Part shown: positions 1 through 12,480 of the stretch, piece after piece | Numbering within the stretch: position 1 is the stretch's first letter | Layout: each line of letters opens with the position of its first letter | NCBI RefSeq assembly: GCF_018812025.1 | Contig: NC_063049.1 | Span: forward strand, 9,367,537-9,431,536 | From: Megalobrama amblycephala | Taxonomy: Eukaryota; Chordata; Actinopteri; Cypriniformes; Xenocyprididae | DNA: 64,000 bases | Direction: 5' to 3' | Made by a program: the position numbers and the translations under genes | Notes under the pieces: model-generated | Database searches by the model: none | Told to the model about the DNA's origin: nothing | Seen by the model: the letters and a program-made list of their open reading frames with translations, nothing else

Positions 1-1860
1 AATCCAATCGCTGGGTTAAAACAACCAAATCGCTGGGTTAAAACAACCCAATCGCTGGGTTAACACAATCCAATCCCTGGGTTAAACAATCCAATCCCTG
101 GGTTAAAACAACCCAAATCTTAGTTTAAAACAACCTAATCGCTGGGTTAAAAAATCCAATCACTGGGTTAACACAACCCAATCGCTGGGTTAAAACAACC
201 CAATTGCTGGGTTAAAACAATCCAATCCCTGGGTTAAAACATCCAATCGCTAGGTTAAAACAACCAAATCGCAGGGTTAAAACAACCCAATCGCTGGGTA
301 AACACAACCTAATCGCTGGGTTAAAACAACCCAATCGCTGGGTTAAAACAATCCAATCCCTGGGTTAAAACAACCCAATCGCTGGGTTAAACAATCCAAT
401 CCCTGGGTTAAAACAACCAAATCGCTGGGTTAAAACAATCCAATCCCTGGGTTAAAACAATCCAATCGCTGGGTTAAACAATCCAATCGCTGGGTTAAAA
501 CAATCCAATCCCTGGGTTAAAACAATCCAATCCCTGGGTTAAAACAACCCAATCGCTGGGTTAAAACAACCAAATCGCTGGGTTAAAACAACCCAATTGC
601 TGGGTTAAAACAATCCAATCCCTGGGTTAAAACATCCAATCGCTGGGTTAAAACGACCCAATCGCTGGGTTAAAACAACCAAATTGCTGGGTTAAAACAA
701 TCCAATCGCTGGGTTAAAACAACCAAATTGCTGGGTTAAAACAACCCAATCCCTGGGTTAAAACAACCCAATCGCTGGGTTAAATAATCCAATCCCTGGG
801 TTAAAACAAACACAATCTTAGTTTAAAACAACCCAATCGCTGAGTTAAAACAATCCAATCCCTGGGTTAAAACAACCCAATCGCTGGGTTAACACAATCC
901 AATCCCTGGGTTAAACAATCCAATCCCTGGGTTAAAACAACCCAATCGCTGGGTTAAATAATCCAATCCCTGGGTTAAAACAAACACAATCTTAGTTTAA
1001 AACAACCCAATCGCTGGGTTAAAAAAAAACAATCGCTGGGTTAAAAAAAACAATTGTTGGGTTAAAACAACACAATTGCTGGGTTAACACAACTCAATCG
1101 CTGGGTTAAAACAACCAAATCGCTGGGTTAAAACAATCCAATCGCTGGGTTAAAACAACCAAATCGTTGGGTTAAAACAATCCAATCGCTGGGTTAAAAC
1201 AACCAAATCGCTGGGTTAAAACAACCCAATCGCTGGGTTAACACAATCCAATCCCTGGGTTAAACAATCCAATCCCTGGGTTAAAACAACCCAAATCTTA
1301 GTTTAAAACAACCTAATCGCTGGGTTAAAAAATCCAATCACTGGGTTAACACAACCCAATCGCTGGGTTAAAACAACCCAATTGCTGGGTTAAAACAATC
1401 CAATCCCTGGGTTAAAACATCCAATCGCTAGGTTAAAACAACCAAATCGCAGGGTTAAAACAACCCAATCGCTGGGTAAACACAACCTAATCGCTGGGTT
1501 AAAACAACTAAATCGCTGGGTTAAACAATCCATTCGCTGGATTAAAACAATCCAATCGCTGGGTTAAAACAACCAAATCGCTGGGTTAAACAATCCATTC
1601 GCTGGATTAAAACAATCCAATCGCTGGGTTAAAACAACCAAATTGCTGGGTTAAAACAACCCAATTGCTGGGTTAAAACAATCCAATCCCTGGGTTAAAA
1701 CATCCAATCGCTGGGTTAAAACAACCAAATCGCTGGGTTAAAACAACCCAATTGCTGGGTTAAAACAATCCAATCCCTGGGTTAAAACATCCAATCGCTG
1801 GGTTAAAACAACCCAATCGCTGGGTTAAAACAACCAAATTGCTGGGTTAACACAACCCAA

Positions 1861-2755
1861 TCGCTGGGTTAACTCAACCCAATCGCTGGGTTAACACAAC
1901 CCAATCGCTGGGTTAAAACAATCCAATCCCTGGGTTAAAACAACCCAATCGCTGGGTTAAACAATCCAATCCTTGGGTTAAAACAACCCAATCGCTGGGT
2001 TAAAACAATCCAATCCCTGGGTTAAAACAATCCAATCGCTGGGTTAAACAATCCAATCGCTGGGTTAAAACAATCCAATCCCTGGGTTAAAACAATCCAA
2101 TCCCTGGGTTAAAACAACCCAATCGCTGGGTTAAAACAACCAAATCGCTGGGTTAAAACAACCCAATTGCTGGGTTAAAACAATACAATCCCTGGGTTAA
2201 AACATCCAATCGCTGGGTTAAAACAACCCAATCGCTGGGTTAAAACAACCAAATTGCTGGGTTAAAACAATCCAATCGCTGGGTTAAAACAACCAAATTG
2301 CTGGGTTAAAACAACCCAATTGCTGGGTTAAAACAATCCAATCCCTGGGTTAAAACATCCAATCGCTGGGCTAAAACAACCCAATCGCTGGGTTAACTCA
2401 ACCCAATCGCTGGGTTAAAACAACCAAATCGCTGGGTTAAAACAACCCAATCGCTGGGTAAACACAACCTAATCCCTGGGTTAAAACAACCCAATCGCTG
2501 GGTTAACCCAACCCAATCGCTGGGTTAAAACAATCCAATCGCTGGGTTAAAACAACCCAATCTTTGGTTTAAAACAACCCAATCGCTGGGTTAACACAAT
2601 CCAATCCCTGGGTTAAACAATCCAATCCCTGGGTTAAAACAACCCAAATCTTAGTTTAAAACAACCAAATCGCTGGGTTAAACAATCCATTCGCTGGATT
2701 AAAACAATCCAATCGCTGGGTTAAAACAACCAAATTGCTGGGTTAAAACAACCCA
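1861..2755 (+). repeat. Higher-order block in the minisatellite, copy 1
   Basis: About 895 bp whose order of unit variants is repeated at 4041-4935, offset 2180 bp, with only a few mismatches (for example CAATACAATC against CAATCCAATC near 2183). Diagnostic rare units (GGGCTAAAAC, GGTTAACCCAACCC, CTTTGGTTTAAA, CATTCGCTGGATT) occur in the same order in both copies, so this is one block duplication and not chance similarity of units. Confidence 0.85.
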
Positions 2756-4040
2756 ATTGCTGGGTTAAAACAATCCAATCCCTGGGTTAAAACATCCAAT
2801 CGCTGGGTTAACTCAACCCAATCGCTGGGTTAAAACAACCCAATCGCTGGGTTAAAACAACCAAATCGCTGGGTTAAAACAACCCAATTGCTGGGTTAAA
2901 ACAATCCAATCCCTGGGTTAAAACATCCAATCGCTGGGTTAAAACAACCCAATCGCTGGGTTAAAACAACCAAATTGCTGGGTTAAAACAACCCAATCGC
3001 TGGGTTAACTCAACCCAATCGCTGGGTTAAAACAATCCAATCGCTGGGTTAAACAATCCAATCCCTGGGTTAAAACAACCCAATCGCTGGGTTAACACAA
3101 CCCAATCGCTGGGTTAAAACAATCCAATCCCTGGGTTAAAACAACCCAATCGCTGGGTTAAACAATCCAATCCTGGGTTAAAACAACCCAATCGCTGGGT
3201 TAAAACAATCCAATCCCTGGGTTAAAACAATCCAATCGCTGGGTTAAACAATCCAATCGCTGGGTTAAAACAATCCAATCCCTGGGTTAAAACAATCCAA
3301 TCCCTGGGTTAAAACAACCCAATCGCTGGGTTAAAACAACCAAATCGCTGGGTTAAAACAACCCAATTGCTGGGTTAAAACAATCCAATCCCTGGGTTAA
3401 AACATCCAATCCCTGGGTTAAAACATCCAATCGCTGGGTTAAAACAACCCAATCGCTGGGTTAAAACAACCAAATTGCTGGGTTAAAACAACCCAATCGC
3501 TGGGTTAACTCAACCCAATCGCTGGGTTAAAACAATCCAATCGCTGGGTTAAACAATCCAATCCCTGGGTTAAAACAATCCAATCGCTGGGTTAACACAA
3601 CCCAATCGCTGGGTTAAAACAATCCAATCCCTGGGTTAAAACAACCCAATCGCTGGGTTAAACAACCAAATCGCTGGGTTAAAACAACTCAATCGCTGGG
3701 TTAAAACATCCAATCGCTGGGTTAAAACAACCCAATCGCTGGGTTAAAACAACCAAATTGCTGGGTTAAAACAACCCAATCGCTGGGTTAACTCAACCCA
3801 ATCGCTGGGTTAAAACAATCCAATCGCTGGGTTAAACAATCCAATCCCTGGGTTAAAACAACCCAATCGCTGGGTTAAAACAATCCAATCCCTGGGTTAA
3901 AACATCCAATCGCTGGGTTAACTCAACCCAATCGCTGGGTTAAAACAACCCAATCGCTGGGTTAAAACAACCAAATCGCTGGGTTAAAACAACCCAATCG
4001 CTGGGTTAAAACAATCCAATCGCTGGGTTAAACAATCCAA

Positions 4041-4935
4041 TCCCTGGGTTAAAACAACCCAATCGCTGGGTTAACACAACCCAATCGCTGGGTTAAAACA
4101 ATCCAATCCCTGGGTTAAAACAACCCAATCGCTGGGTTAAACAATCCAATCCCTGGGTTAAAACAACCCAATCGCTGGGTTAAAACAATCCAATCCCTGG
4201 GTTAAAACAATCCAATCGCTGGGTTAAACAATCCAATCGCTGGGTTAAAACAATCCAATCCCTGGGTTAAAACAATCCAATCCCTGGGTTAAAACAACCC
4301 AATCGCTGGGTTAAAACAACCAAATCGCTGGGTTAAAACAACCCAATTGCTGGGTTAAAACAATCCAATCCCTGGGTTAAAACATCCAATCGCTGGGTTA
4401 AAACAACCCAATCGCTGGGTTAAAACAACCAAATTGCTGGGTTAAAACAATCCAATCGCTGGGTTAAAACAACCAAATTGCTGGGTTAAAACAACCCAAT
4501 TGCTGGGTTAAAACAATCCAATCCCTGGGTTAAAACATCCAATCGCTGGGCTAAAACAACCCAATCGCTGGGTTAACTCAACCCAATCGCTGGGTTAAAA
4601 CAACCAAATCGCTGGGTTAAAACAACCCAATCGCTGGGTAAACACAACCTAATCCCTGGGTTAAAACAACCCAATCGCTGGGTTAACCCAACCCAATCGC
4701 TGGGTTAAAACAATCCAATCGCTGGGTTAAAACAACCCAATCTTTGGTTTAAAACAACCCAATCGCTGGGTTAACACAATCCAATCCCTGGGTTAAACAA
4801 TCCAATCCCTGGGTTAAAACAACCCAAATCTTAGTTTAAAACAACCAAATCGCTGGGTTAAACAATCCATTCGCTGGATTAAAACAATCCAATCGCTGGG
4901 TTAAAACATCCAAATTGCTGGGTTAAAACAACCCA
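4041..4935 (+). repeat. Higher-order block in the minisatellite, copy 2
   Basis: Second copy of the block at 1861-2755 (offset 2180 bp). A smaller block pair, 60-335 and 1238-1513 (offset 1178 bp), is another duplication in the same array. It is marked by the rare CTTAGTTTAAA and GCTAGG units. Confidence 0.85.
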
Positions 4936-5939
4936 ATCGCTGGGTTAAACAATCCAATCCCTGGGTTAAAACAACCCAATCGCTGGGTTAAAACAATCCA
5001 ATCCCTGGGTTAAAACAATCCAATCGCTGGGTTAAACAATCCAATCGCTGGGTTAACACAACCCAATCGCTGGGTTAAAACAATCCAATCCCTGGGTTAA
5101 AACAACCCAATCGCTGGGTTAAACAACCAAATCGCTGGGTTAAAACAACCCAATCGCTGGGTTAAAACAACCAAATCGCTGGGTTAAAACAACCCAATCG
5201 CTGGGTTAAAACAACCAAATTGCTGGGTTAAAACAACCCAATCGCTGGGTTAACTCAACCCAATCGCTGGGTTAAAACAATCCAATCGCTGGGTTAAACA
5301 ATCCAATCCCTGGGTTAAAACAACCCAATCGCTGGGTTAACACAACCCAATCGCTGGGTTAAAACAATCCAATCCCTGGGTTAAAACAACCCAATCGCTG
5401 GGTTAAACAATCCAATCCCTGGGTTAAAACAACCCAATCGCTGGGTTAAAACAATCCAATCCCTGGGTTAAAACAATCCAATCGCTGGGTTAAACAATCC
5501 AATCGCTGGGTTAACACAACCCAATCGCTGGGTTAAAACAATCCAATCCCTGGGTTAAAACAACCCAATCGCTGGGTTAAACAACCAAATCGCTGGGTTA
5601 AAACAACTCAATCGCTGGGTTAAAACATCCAATCGCTGGGTTAAAACAACCCAATCGCTGGGTTAAAACAACCAAATTGCTGGGTTAAAACAACCCAATC
5701 GCTGGGTTAACTCAACCCAATCGCTGGGTTAAAACAATCCAATCGCTGGGTTAAACAATCCAATCCCTGGGTTAAAACAACCCAATCGCTGGGTTAACAC
5801 AACCCAATCGCTGGGTTAAAACAATCCAATCCCTGGGTTAAAACAACCCAATCGCTGGGTTAAACAACCAAATCGTTGGGTTAAAACAACTCAATCGCTG
5901 GGTTAACACAACCTAATCTTTGGTTTAAAACAACCCAAT

Positions 5940-5985
5940 CACTGGGTTTGTCCATTTTCAACTCGGGTTGTTTCTGCTTAAAGTA
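5940..5985. mobile_element. Possible transposon terminus flanking the minisatellite
   Basis: The array passes into TGGGTTTGTCCATTTTCAAC and then TCGGGTTGTTTCTGC. I recognise this as close to the terminal part of common zebrafish DNA transposons that carry internal AACCCAGC-type repeats. This suggests that the minisatellite is an internal expansion of such an element. The other end lies outside the window, so no terminal-repeat check is possible. Confidence 0.35.
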
Positions 5986-6654
5986 AGAGAAAGGTTTAAA
6001 TTAAATATATTTTAATTATAACAATGGAATATGGAAATAAAAATGGACTAAACTGGATATGTGTGTGTTTTGTACAGAGCCCCGGCATTTTCTTTTTTGC
6101 AAGAATTTTTGGATAATACAAAACAGACTTCAATGTGTGTGCAAAAAAGTGCCTGTGCACACAGGAAATACAGGTTTATGTATGTCAAGTTTCTTGTAGG
6201 AAAGTTCTAGTGTCACTTCTACAGTTTTGCTAATGTTGAACTATATTGGAATCAATTGTGAATCAATTTTTTTAAATGTGTGCTGTGCAGAGCAGTCCCT
6301 AATCAGTCACTCATGAGGATGCTGCCTCAGACAGCAGGTTTAGCTTCTGTAACAGAGACATAATGAAACACTCCCCAGACACAAAGAGCAGATATGAACA
6401 TCTCTCCCTCCATTACTCCTCCTCTGTCCTGCTGGATGGAGGGAGACGGGACAGATCCTCCAGCAGATGGGGCGTCTCTCCTCGACACCTCTCCTCCGGC
6501 TACTGAGCACTATCAATAATTCAGACGCTCATGAAGTCCCTCAACGGCTATCAGAGTAAGAGTGACGATACATAAGCAAGGGCCTTTTTAAAAGTGCACA
6601 CGTCAGAGTCACGGTCTTTAACAGAAGAGCACGCACCTCTCGTCTTTATATAAC
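5986..6654. other. No gene seen; single-copy-looking DNA
   Basis: The AT-rich first half is followed by a more GC-balanced stretch (about 6290-6560). No long open frame, convincing splice-bounded exon or recognised repeat was found. Confidence 0.5.
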
Positions 6655-6900
6655 ATGGTTTCCACAGAAATATGAAGCAGCAAATCTGTTTATAATAGTC
6701 ATAAATGTTTCTTGAGCATCAAATCAACATATTAGAATGATTTCCGAAGGATCATGTGACACTGAAGACTGGAGTAATGTTGCTGAAAATTCAGCTTTGA
6801 TCACAGAAATAAATTACATTTTACAACATATTCACAAGGAAAACAGCTATTTTACCGTGTAATAACATTTCACAATATTACTGTTTTTACTGTATTTTTT
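6655..6900 (+). mobile_element. Fragment of the CACTACCGTTCAAAAG interspersed element
   Basis: It contains the signature GAAGGATCATGTGACACTGA, then AGACTGGAGTAATG and CAGCTTTGATCACAG. These are shared with copies at 15.0-15.5 and 44.4-44.9 kb in this window and are typical of a very common teleost repeat. Both termini are missing here. Confidence 0.85.
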
Positions 6901-7156
6901 AAATCAATGTAAGGTCAAGCAGAGGTCATTACACATTGTGATACATTAACAGCGCAGTGTTATCTAGTTATATTCTGCACAATTTGGCAAAAGTATGAGT
7001 CATCCAGAGATTTCAAGCATACAAAACATCTGCTCTCTTCTTAGTACACATACTGCATACTATTTAGTGTGCCATTCCAAACTGCCCTGTTTACAGCCAA
7101 GACATTTCTGTTAACAATTAGTACGGAGTCAAGTTACCAGCCTTATAAGTGATACT

Positions 7157-7196
<40 letters not shown>

Positions 7197-8045
7197 TAGC
7201 AGCTCATTAAGGGCTGATGCATCTTGTCACACAGCTGTTTCATAAACCTTGATACCCTGCTGAGACAGACCAGTCTCTGCTGCTAATGACTCAACACACA
7301 CATACACACACACACACACCTAAAAACCGCTATCAAACACATGCTCGTGTGGGAGGTCTGCCTCTGTGTGTCCGAAAATCAAAGCATGTGTCCGCCACCG
7401 GCTTCTTCTGAAGGAGCGTTTGAAAGCCTAAGCCATCCTCTCCCCTAAAAGCGAGTCAACCGCACAGCATTTGTACAACATCACCTTCAGCCACGCCACA
7501 AAACCTTGTAGAGTTCATAAGATCTTCAATGGGTGGCAGCAGAGAGCCACAGAGCCCGGGACACCACGCCTCACCCTGCTACTCTCTCTCCCTCGCTCTG
7601 CTTCTCCACTCTTTGTGTTTGTGCTGTGATTCACTCATTCACAAACACACCTGAATGAGCCAAAGCAGGGTCTCTAGTTCACCTGAAACAGCCTGTAGTT
7701 AACAGAATAAGACTGATTAAACCTTCATCGGAGGCAGAGGACACTATTATTACAGAGCCATGATAATAATGACACAGATATTGACTTTATAAACAGTTAA
7801 CGCTGTGATATGCAGGTACCCTTATATTCACACATCTAATCACAGCAGAAGACAACAACACAGGTCATGTGTAGGAGTGCACTTGAGTTAGGATTCTCCA
7901 CTAGCTCTTTAGGTTTAACTTTTAAGAGAGTTTTAACACTTTACAAAAGCACTTTTCATAAGTTCAAAGTGAAAACAGCTACGAAAAGCACATAAACATG
8001 TGATATGTATATCCTGAGCGACCAAATTTTTATCCATTTTTATCC
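6901..8045. other. No gene seen; contains two dinucleotide tracts
   Basis: Holds a (GT)n tract at about 7159-7195 and an interrupted (CA)n tract at about 7292-7319. The rest looks single copy, with no recognised coding sequence. Confidence 0.5.
7159..7195. repeat. (GT)n microsatellite
   Basis: About 18 uninterrupted GT dinucleotides. Confidence 0.97.
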
Positions 8046-8049
8046 ATTA

Positions 8050-9725
8050 CCTTGTGAACAAGAAATATTCTTTAGCATGCTTTTAAAAATAGTACTTATT
8101 ACTAGGGGTGTGACGAGACAGTCAGCTCACAAGACAAGACATGAGACTGAGTTCACGAGAATGATTTTCTCACAGTATTTTTAAGAAATCCTCAATGATG
8201 AAATACATGACTAGAAAAATAGTCTGCAGGTGCATCTGAAATCTTGTAATGAATGTCATTTCAGATCTACTTTCTGAGTATGAATTATCATATGCAGTAA
8301 AAGACAACAATACTCAAGCACTGTAAAAGGTTTTGACCTTACTATAAATGATTTATGAGCTTCTACAACTTTTGACCTCCTAACTGAACTCCTTTCCACA
8401 ATTTGACCACAGAAATAAAAACTCTTAGTCTTAAGTGCAACCATAATGAAAGTACTCTCTCAATATTCAAAGTGTAAATAGAGACCAGATTTTTCTTCAA
8501 TCATGATACAGAGCTGAGAGATGGTTACAACTACACAGCCCAGCCTAAGATAGCTTTCATATTGGGAGATATTTGCATGCATCAGGGAGCCGCTTTCAAA
8601 ATGCAGGGTATTGAATTCTCGTTTAAATGCGCATTAGCGTTTTACTTTCACTTTCGCAATCGCACGTACTCTGTGAATAGGGAGCGACGGTTCTGAGTGT
8701 GAATTCTACAAGATAAGACATTTATCAGACGCTTTTAGGCTCTGTTGTGCAACAAATCCTCCGCCATGGTCTTGTCAGTCGTCTCGCCACTTATTCTGGT
8801 CACGTGATCAGTGAACTCTGATTCCTGCTGCACTACGTACGACTCTGCTGCTCATGTTGGATGAGCTGGATGGAATTGAAATGACCGTTATCCAACTGAA
8901 TTAAAGGACAAAATGACAGTGGAGGTGTAATGTAAACGTAGCGGTGGCATATTCTATCCTAATTTCACCCTCATCTCATACTTCGTCATGGCAATATCGT
9001 GAAACAACTTTTCGCCTCGGCAAAAAAAAGTCACATTTTAATCTTGCGAGATCTCGTGGAATGAGACCTTGTCACACCCCTACTTATTATAGAAGTAAAA
9101 TACTTTAAAATAATACACTTAAGTATGAACTGAATTTAATGATTTCAAACACTTAACTACATGCTACTTGCAATTAAATGAAAATGTATTCTAGTTTAAA
9201 TTTATATTAAATGCAATCAGCTGAACTTATATGGTTAAAGTTACTGCTGAATGAAGTGACAAACATTTATGATAAACTAAAATATACTTAAATTAAATTT
9301 CTATTGAAACTATTCTATTGAAATATAATATGTATTTACGTATTTAAATATATTTGCAATTACACATTTGTAACAATGATGCAATTTAGTACATTTTAAA
9401 TATATTAGCCTTAAATGTAATACTGAATAACAAACTACAGTTAAAATGATAATCAAGTACTTTACATGTGCTTTAGTATGTTAGTCAACACATCAAAATA
9501 AGTGAACTTCTTTAAAGCATGACAAAAGGTTATTAAAACAATGATTTAAAATGTACTTTAAAGTAAAATTTTTAATTTTACATTATTACATTATTTAAGT
9601 ACACTTAAGTGGCATTTTATTTCATTAATATTATATTATCAGAAGATTTTTACTATATACCTTTAAGATAAACTTTTAAGATTTTAAGTAAGTGCACATT
9701 CAATACAATTAAGTGCACTTCTTTT
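8050..9725 (-). mobile_element. ACTT-rich DNA transposon, copy 1, split by an hAT element
   Basis: Read on the minus strand it starts with GAAGTGCACTTAATTGTATT and runs through AAAGTACATTTTAAATCATT and CAGCTGATTGCATTTAATAT to end near CCTTGTGAAC. The same order occurs on the plus strand at 11176-12480, so the two copies are inverted to each other. An hAT-like element (8103-9082) interrupts this copy close to its end. No transposase frame remains. Confidence 0.75.
8103..9082. mobile_element. hAT-like non-autonomous transposon, 980 bp, with 8-bp target duplication
   Basis: Ends are TAGGGGTGTGACGAGAC at the left and GTCACACCCCTA at the right, imperfect terminal inverted repeats. The flanking octamers are CTTATTAC (8095-8102) and CTTATTAT (9083-9090), a 7/8 match, which fits the 8-bp duplications made by hAT transposases. 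No transposase frame of useful length is present. It sits inside the ACTT-rich element of 8050-9725, so it is the younger insertion. Confidence 0.85.
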
Positions 9726-11175
9726 TTATAAGGCAATCTCTCTGGAGCTGCTATGCAATCTTTTTAGATTTTATGGTTAGACAAAAAAAAAAAAAAAAGG
9801 TTGTTGTAAACAACCAGAATGTTCCAGTCCACTCAAATCAAGTTTTGATTGTTGATCTTATTCAGAATTTTAGAAATGAACTGTCATTAGTCAGAGCATA
9901 ACATTCATGTTGCAAACTGTTCCCAGGTCAAAGAAAAGGCAAGTGAAAGCTAACATACCATGGATACTTCCTTGTGTCAGGTACAGAGAGAACAAGTTTA
10001 TTGACCGTAACCATGTTCTAGTTCAACACCTATGTCTCGGAAATGGCAGCTGTCACTTTAAGAACACAGAGAGTGAAAGAAAGAAAGTACAATCAAAGTC
10101 ACTTTATAGTGTCTCTCTTCTACATATCTCCTACAAAACACACTGTCTTCTGAAGCCACAATGCCAACAGATCAAGAAAGCTGAACTCTTCAGGTGCGGT
10201 CATCTTCACAGGCCAAAACCAGTCGTGTGAATTGGCTGCACTGACCAACAGAAATCTGCAAAAAAAAAAAAACTTTTTGATTGACAATTTTTGATGTACT
10301 AACATTATAATTGCACCCCAGGAAACATTATAACATAATAAAATACAAACACACTGACAAATCTCAGTGGCGGTAGAGCGGTTTGAGAGGAAGGTAGAGA
10401 TCCTGAGCTCACACAGATCCGGCCCTTCAGAGGTGTGACATCACTCTGGGCTGGGAATGGAATGTGAAGGTCACTCTACTCCATTGGACAAGAGCATAAA
10501 ACAAGATCTGACCGAGGAACCGCTCAAGTGTGTGACGTCAGCAGATGGAGATAACCTTCAGAAAGCCTCAACAAACACACCATACCAACACCATAATACA
10601 TACACCACAGTTTCATCACCTATTCAACACAACTTCAACATTTGATAACTGAAAAGTCACACATTCACAAAAAAGTTCAAATCCAACACAATTTAGAATG
10701 CATTCTTGCTTCACCAATCGTATTCTCAAGAAAAGCGGAGCGCTCGCTCAAGCGTAACGTGTGACTGCAGAGGGCTCTTCGGGGAGAAGAGTCTCACGTG
10801 TAAACGGCTGCACAGAGTTCACGTCTCTCTCTGTACTCACTCCGCTTCCTCCAGCTGTTCTCTGGCATGACAATTGACTTTGACTCTTGAAGTTCTGAGG
10901 GGAAAAACAGGCCGGCTAAAAACAGCACAGAGGATGGAAGTCAGGAGTGAGTGGGGCGTTGAAAGGAAAGCCTCATGAGACATCGTCTTTCTTACGTTTC
11001 TGCTTACACTGAGAAGGAAATGGAGCAGGGCTAGTAAACAGAAGCGTGGGAAGCCAAAGCCACTAGTATGGATGGAATCTTAAGGTGCACTTCCGATTCC
11101 GTGTAATGATTCCGCTTCCAACGACACATGCTTCTGAGGAAGCTATTAAAATACTAAATGTTACATATATTAACT
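9726..11175. other. No gene seen; spacer between the inverted transposon copies
   Basis: Mixed-composition DNA with A-runs near 9782 and 10260. A 107-codon open frame at 9907-10230 has no recognisable motif and is not supported as a gene. The stretch 10366-10560 and the area around 10740-11000 are less AT-rich, but I see no exon with convincing splice sites. Confidence 0.5.
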
Positions 11176-12480
11176 ACCCTTGTAGAGAAGTGCGCTTAGT
11201 TGTATTGAATGTACACTTGTAGTGTACTTCAAATCTTAAAAGTATACATGAAAAACCTGTACTTGTCTTGCAGATAATAATGAAATAAAAAGCGCACTTA
11301 AAGAGAGACACTTTCATGACTGTTTCGTAACATACTTAAGTGCACTTTGTAATAATGTCTAATTAAAGTACATTTTAAATCATTATGTTTTAATAATCAT
11401 TTTTCGTGCTTTAAAGAAGTAACTAACATACTAAAGCACATGGAAAGTACTTGATTATAATTTTAACTGTAGTGTGTTATTCTATATTACATTTAAAGTT
11501 AATATATTTTAAATGGACTAAATTGCAACTTCATTGTTACAAATGTGTAATTAAGTTAAATATATAATTACAAATCTATTTAAAGGGGTGGTTCAATGCG
11601 ATTTCACTTTTTTAACTTTAGTTAGTTTGTAATGTTGCTGCTTGAGCATAAACAGTATCTGCAAAGTTACAGCGCTGAAAGTTCAGTGCAGAAGCTGCTG
11701 TTTATCGCCCCAAAACTGTAAGTACGTTTTATTGTTTGTACATGTCTTTTAAACGTATAGTTCTGTTGCTATTTTTGGTTGCATCAAGGACGTAAACAAA
11801 GACCAATGTGTTTAAGCTTCGCTAGCCAGTTAGCTAAATTCTACAAACAACAACAAACTTGTATGTTCATAGAATAACAGCTGTTCATGCTATACATTAA
11901 ACGCTACCTTTACAAAAATGAGACTACTCAGTCATGTATTCGGCTACAGTAAAGCTTTAATCAGGATAAAACTGTATATTAAAAGCTAACAAACAGCAGT
12001 GACACCATATCTAAACACTTTGATACAAATACTAAATGAAATACCATTCATAAACATCCTTTAAAAGCCGTGCTTGCAGAGGTTCTGCTTGACCCTCTTC
12101 ATCTGGGTCTGATTCAGCTCAATTTGATACAGCAATGTAGACGCCATTATTTACATTTACACTGAAGCACATGTAATGGCTCTGGTAACAACTAATGGTA
12201 AGGGGCGTGGCGTTTCATTACATTCAGCGTTAACTTTAACCATTTCTCACAGACAATAGAATTATGAAATGAAATATATACTTAAGTGTGTCATAAGCAC
12301 TCTAAAGTTCAGCTGATTGCATTTAATATAAATTTAAACTGTAATTCATTAACATGCAATTAAGCATATGAAAACATTACTTTCAGTTCATATTTAAGTA
12401 CTTCTTTTAAATTATAGTATTCCATAATATGCACTTGTATTAAAAGAATGCTACACAGTCATTTTTTTTTTCACAAGGGT
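11176..12480 (+). mobile_element. ACTT-rich DNA transposon, copy 2, split by a TTAA-type element
   Basis: Begins ACCCTTGTAGAGAAGTGCGC and ends TTTTCACAAGGGT, so it has short terminal inverted repeats (ACCCTTGT / ACAAGGGT). The body matches the minus strand of 8050-9725. It is interrupted at about 11580-12240 by another transposon fragment. No clear target duplication was found. Confidence 0.75.
11580..12240 (+). mobile_element. TTAA-ended element fragment inserted in the ACTT-rich element
   Basis: Starts at TTAAAGGGGTGGTTCAATGC, followed by TTAACTTTAGTTAGTTTGTA and AATGTTGCTG. This start is shared, with divergence, by the right part of 23525-24184 (reversed) and by 59174-59577 and 60700-61383. 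The right boundary is approximate, because the expected complementary end is not clear. Confidence 0.6.

Larger units (their letters stand above)
1..5948. repeat. 21-22 bp minisatellite array, about 270 units, open at the left edge
   Basis: Head-to-tail units share the core AACCCAATCGCTGGGTT, followed by a short A-rich linker (AAACA or AACACA). Unit length alternates between 22 and 21 bp. Recurrent variants replace CAACCCAATCGC with CAATCCAATCCC, CAACCAAATCGC, CAACCCAATTGC or CATCCAATCGC. Rarer variants (CTTAGTTTAAA, CTTTGGTTTAAA, GCTAGG, GCTGGATT) mark larger duplicated blocks. The core is an inverted repeat (AACCCA / TGGGTT around ATCGC). There is no gene inside. The array starts before the window, so its full length is unknown. 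It ends with a degenerate unit near 5948. Confidence 0.97.

Noticed and set aside
1..5948. CRISPR array or telomeric repeat
   Set aside because: Units are contiguous with no unique spacers, and the unit is not TTAGGG. The eukaryotic transposon context also argues against CRISPR.
10366..10440. Possible tRNA-derived SINE (GGCGGTAGAGCGG)
   Set aside because: No convincing A and B box pair at the right spacing, and no second copy in the window.
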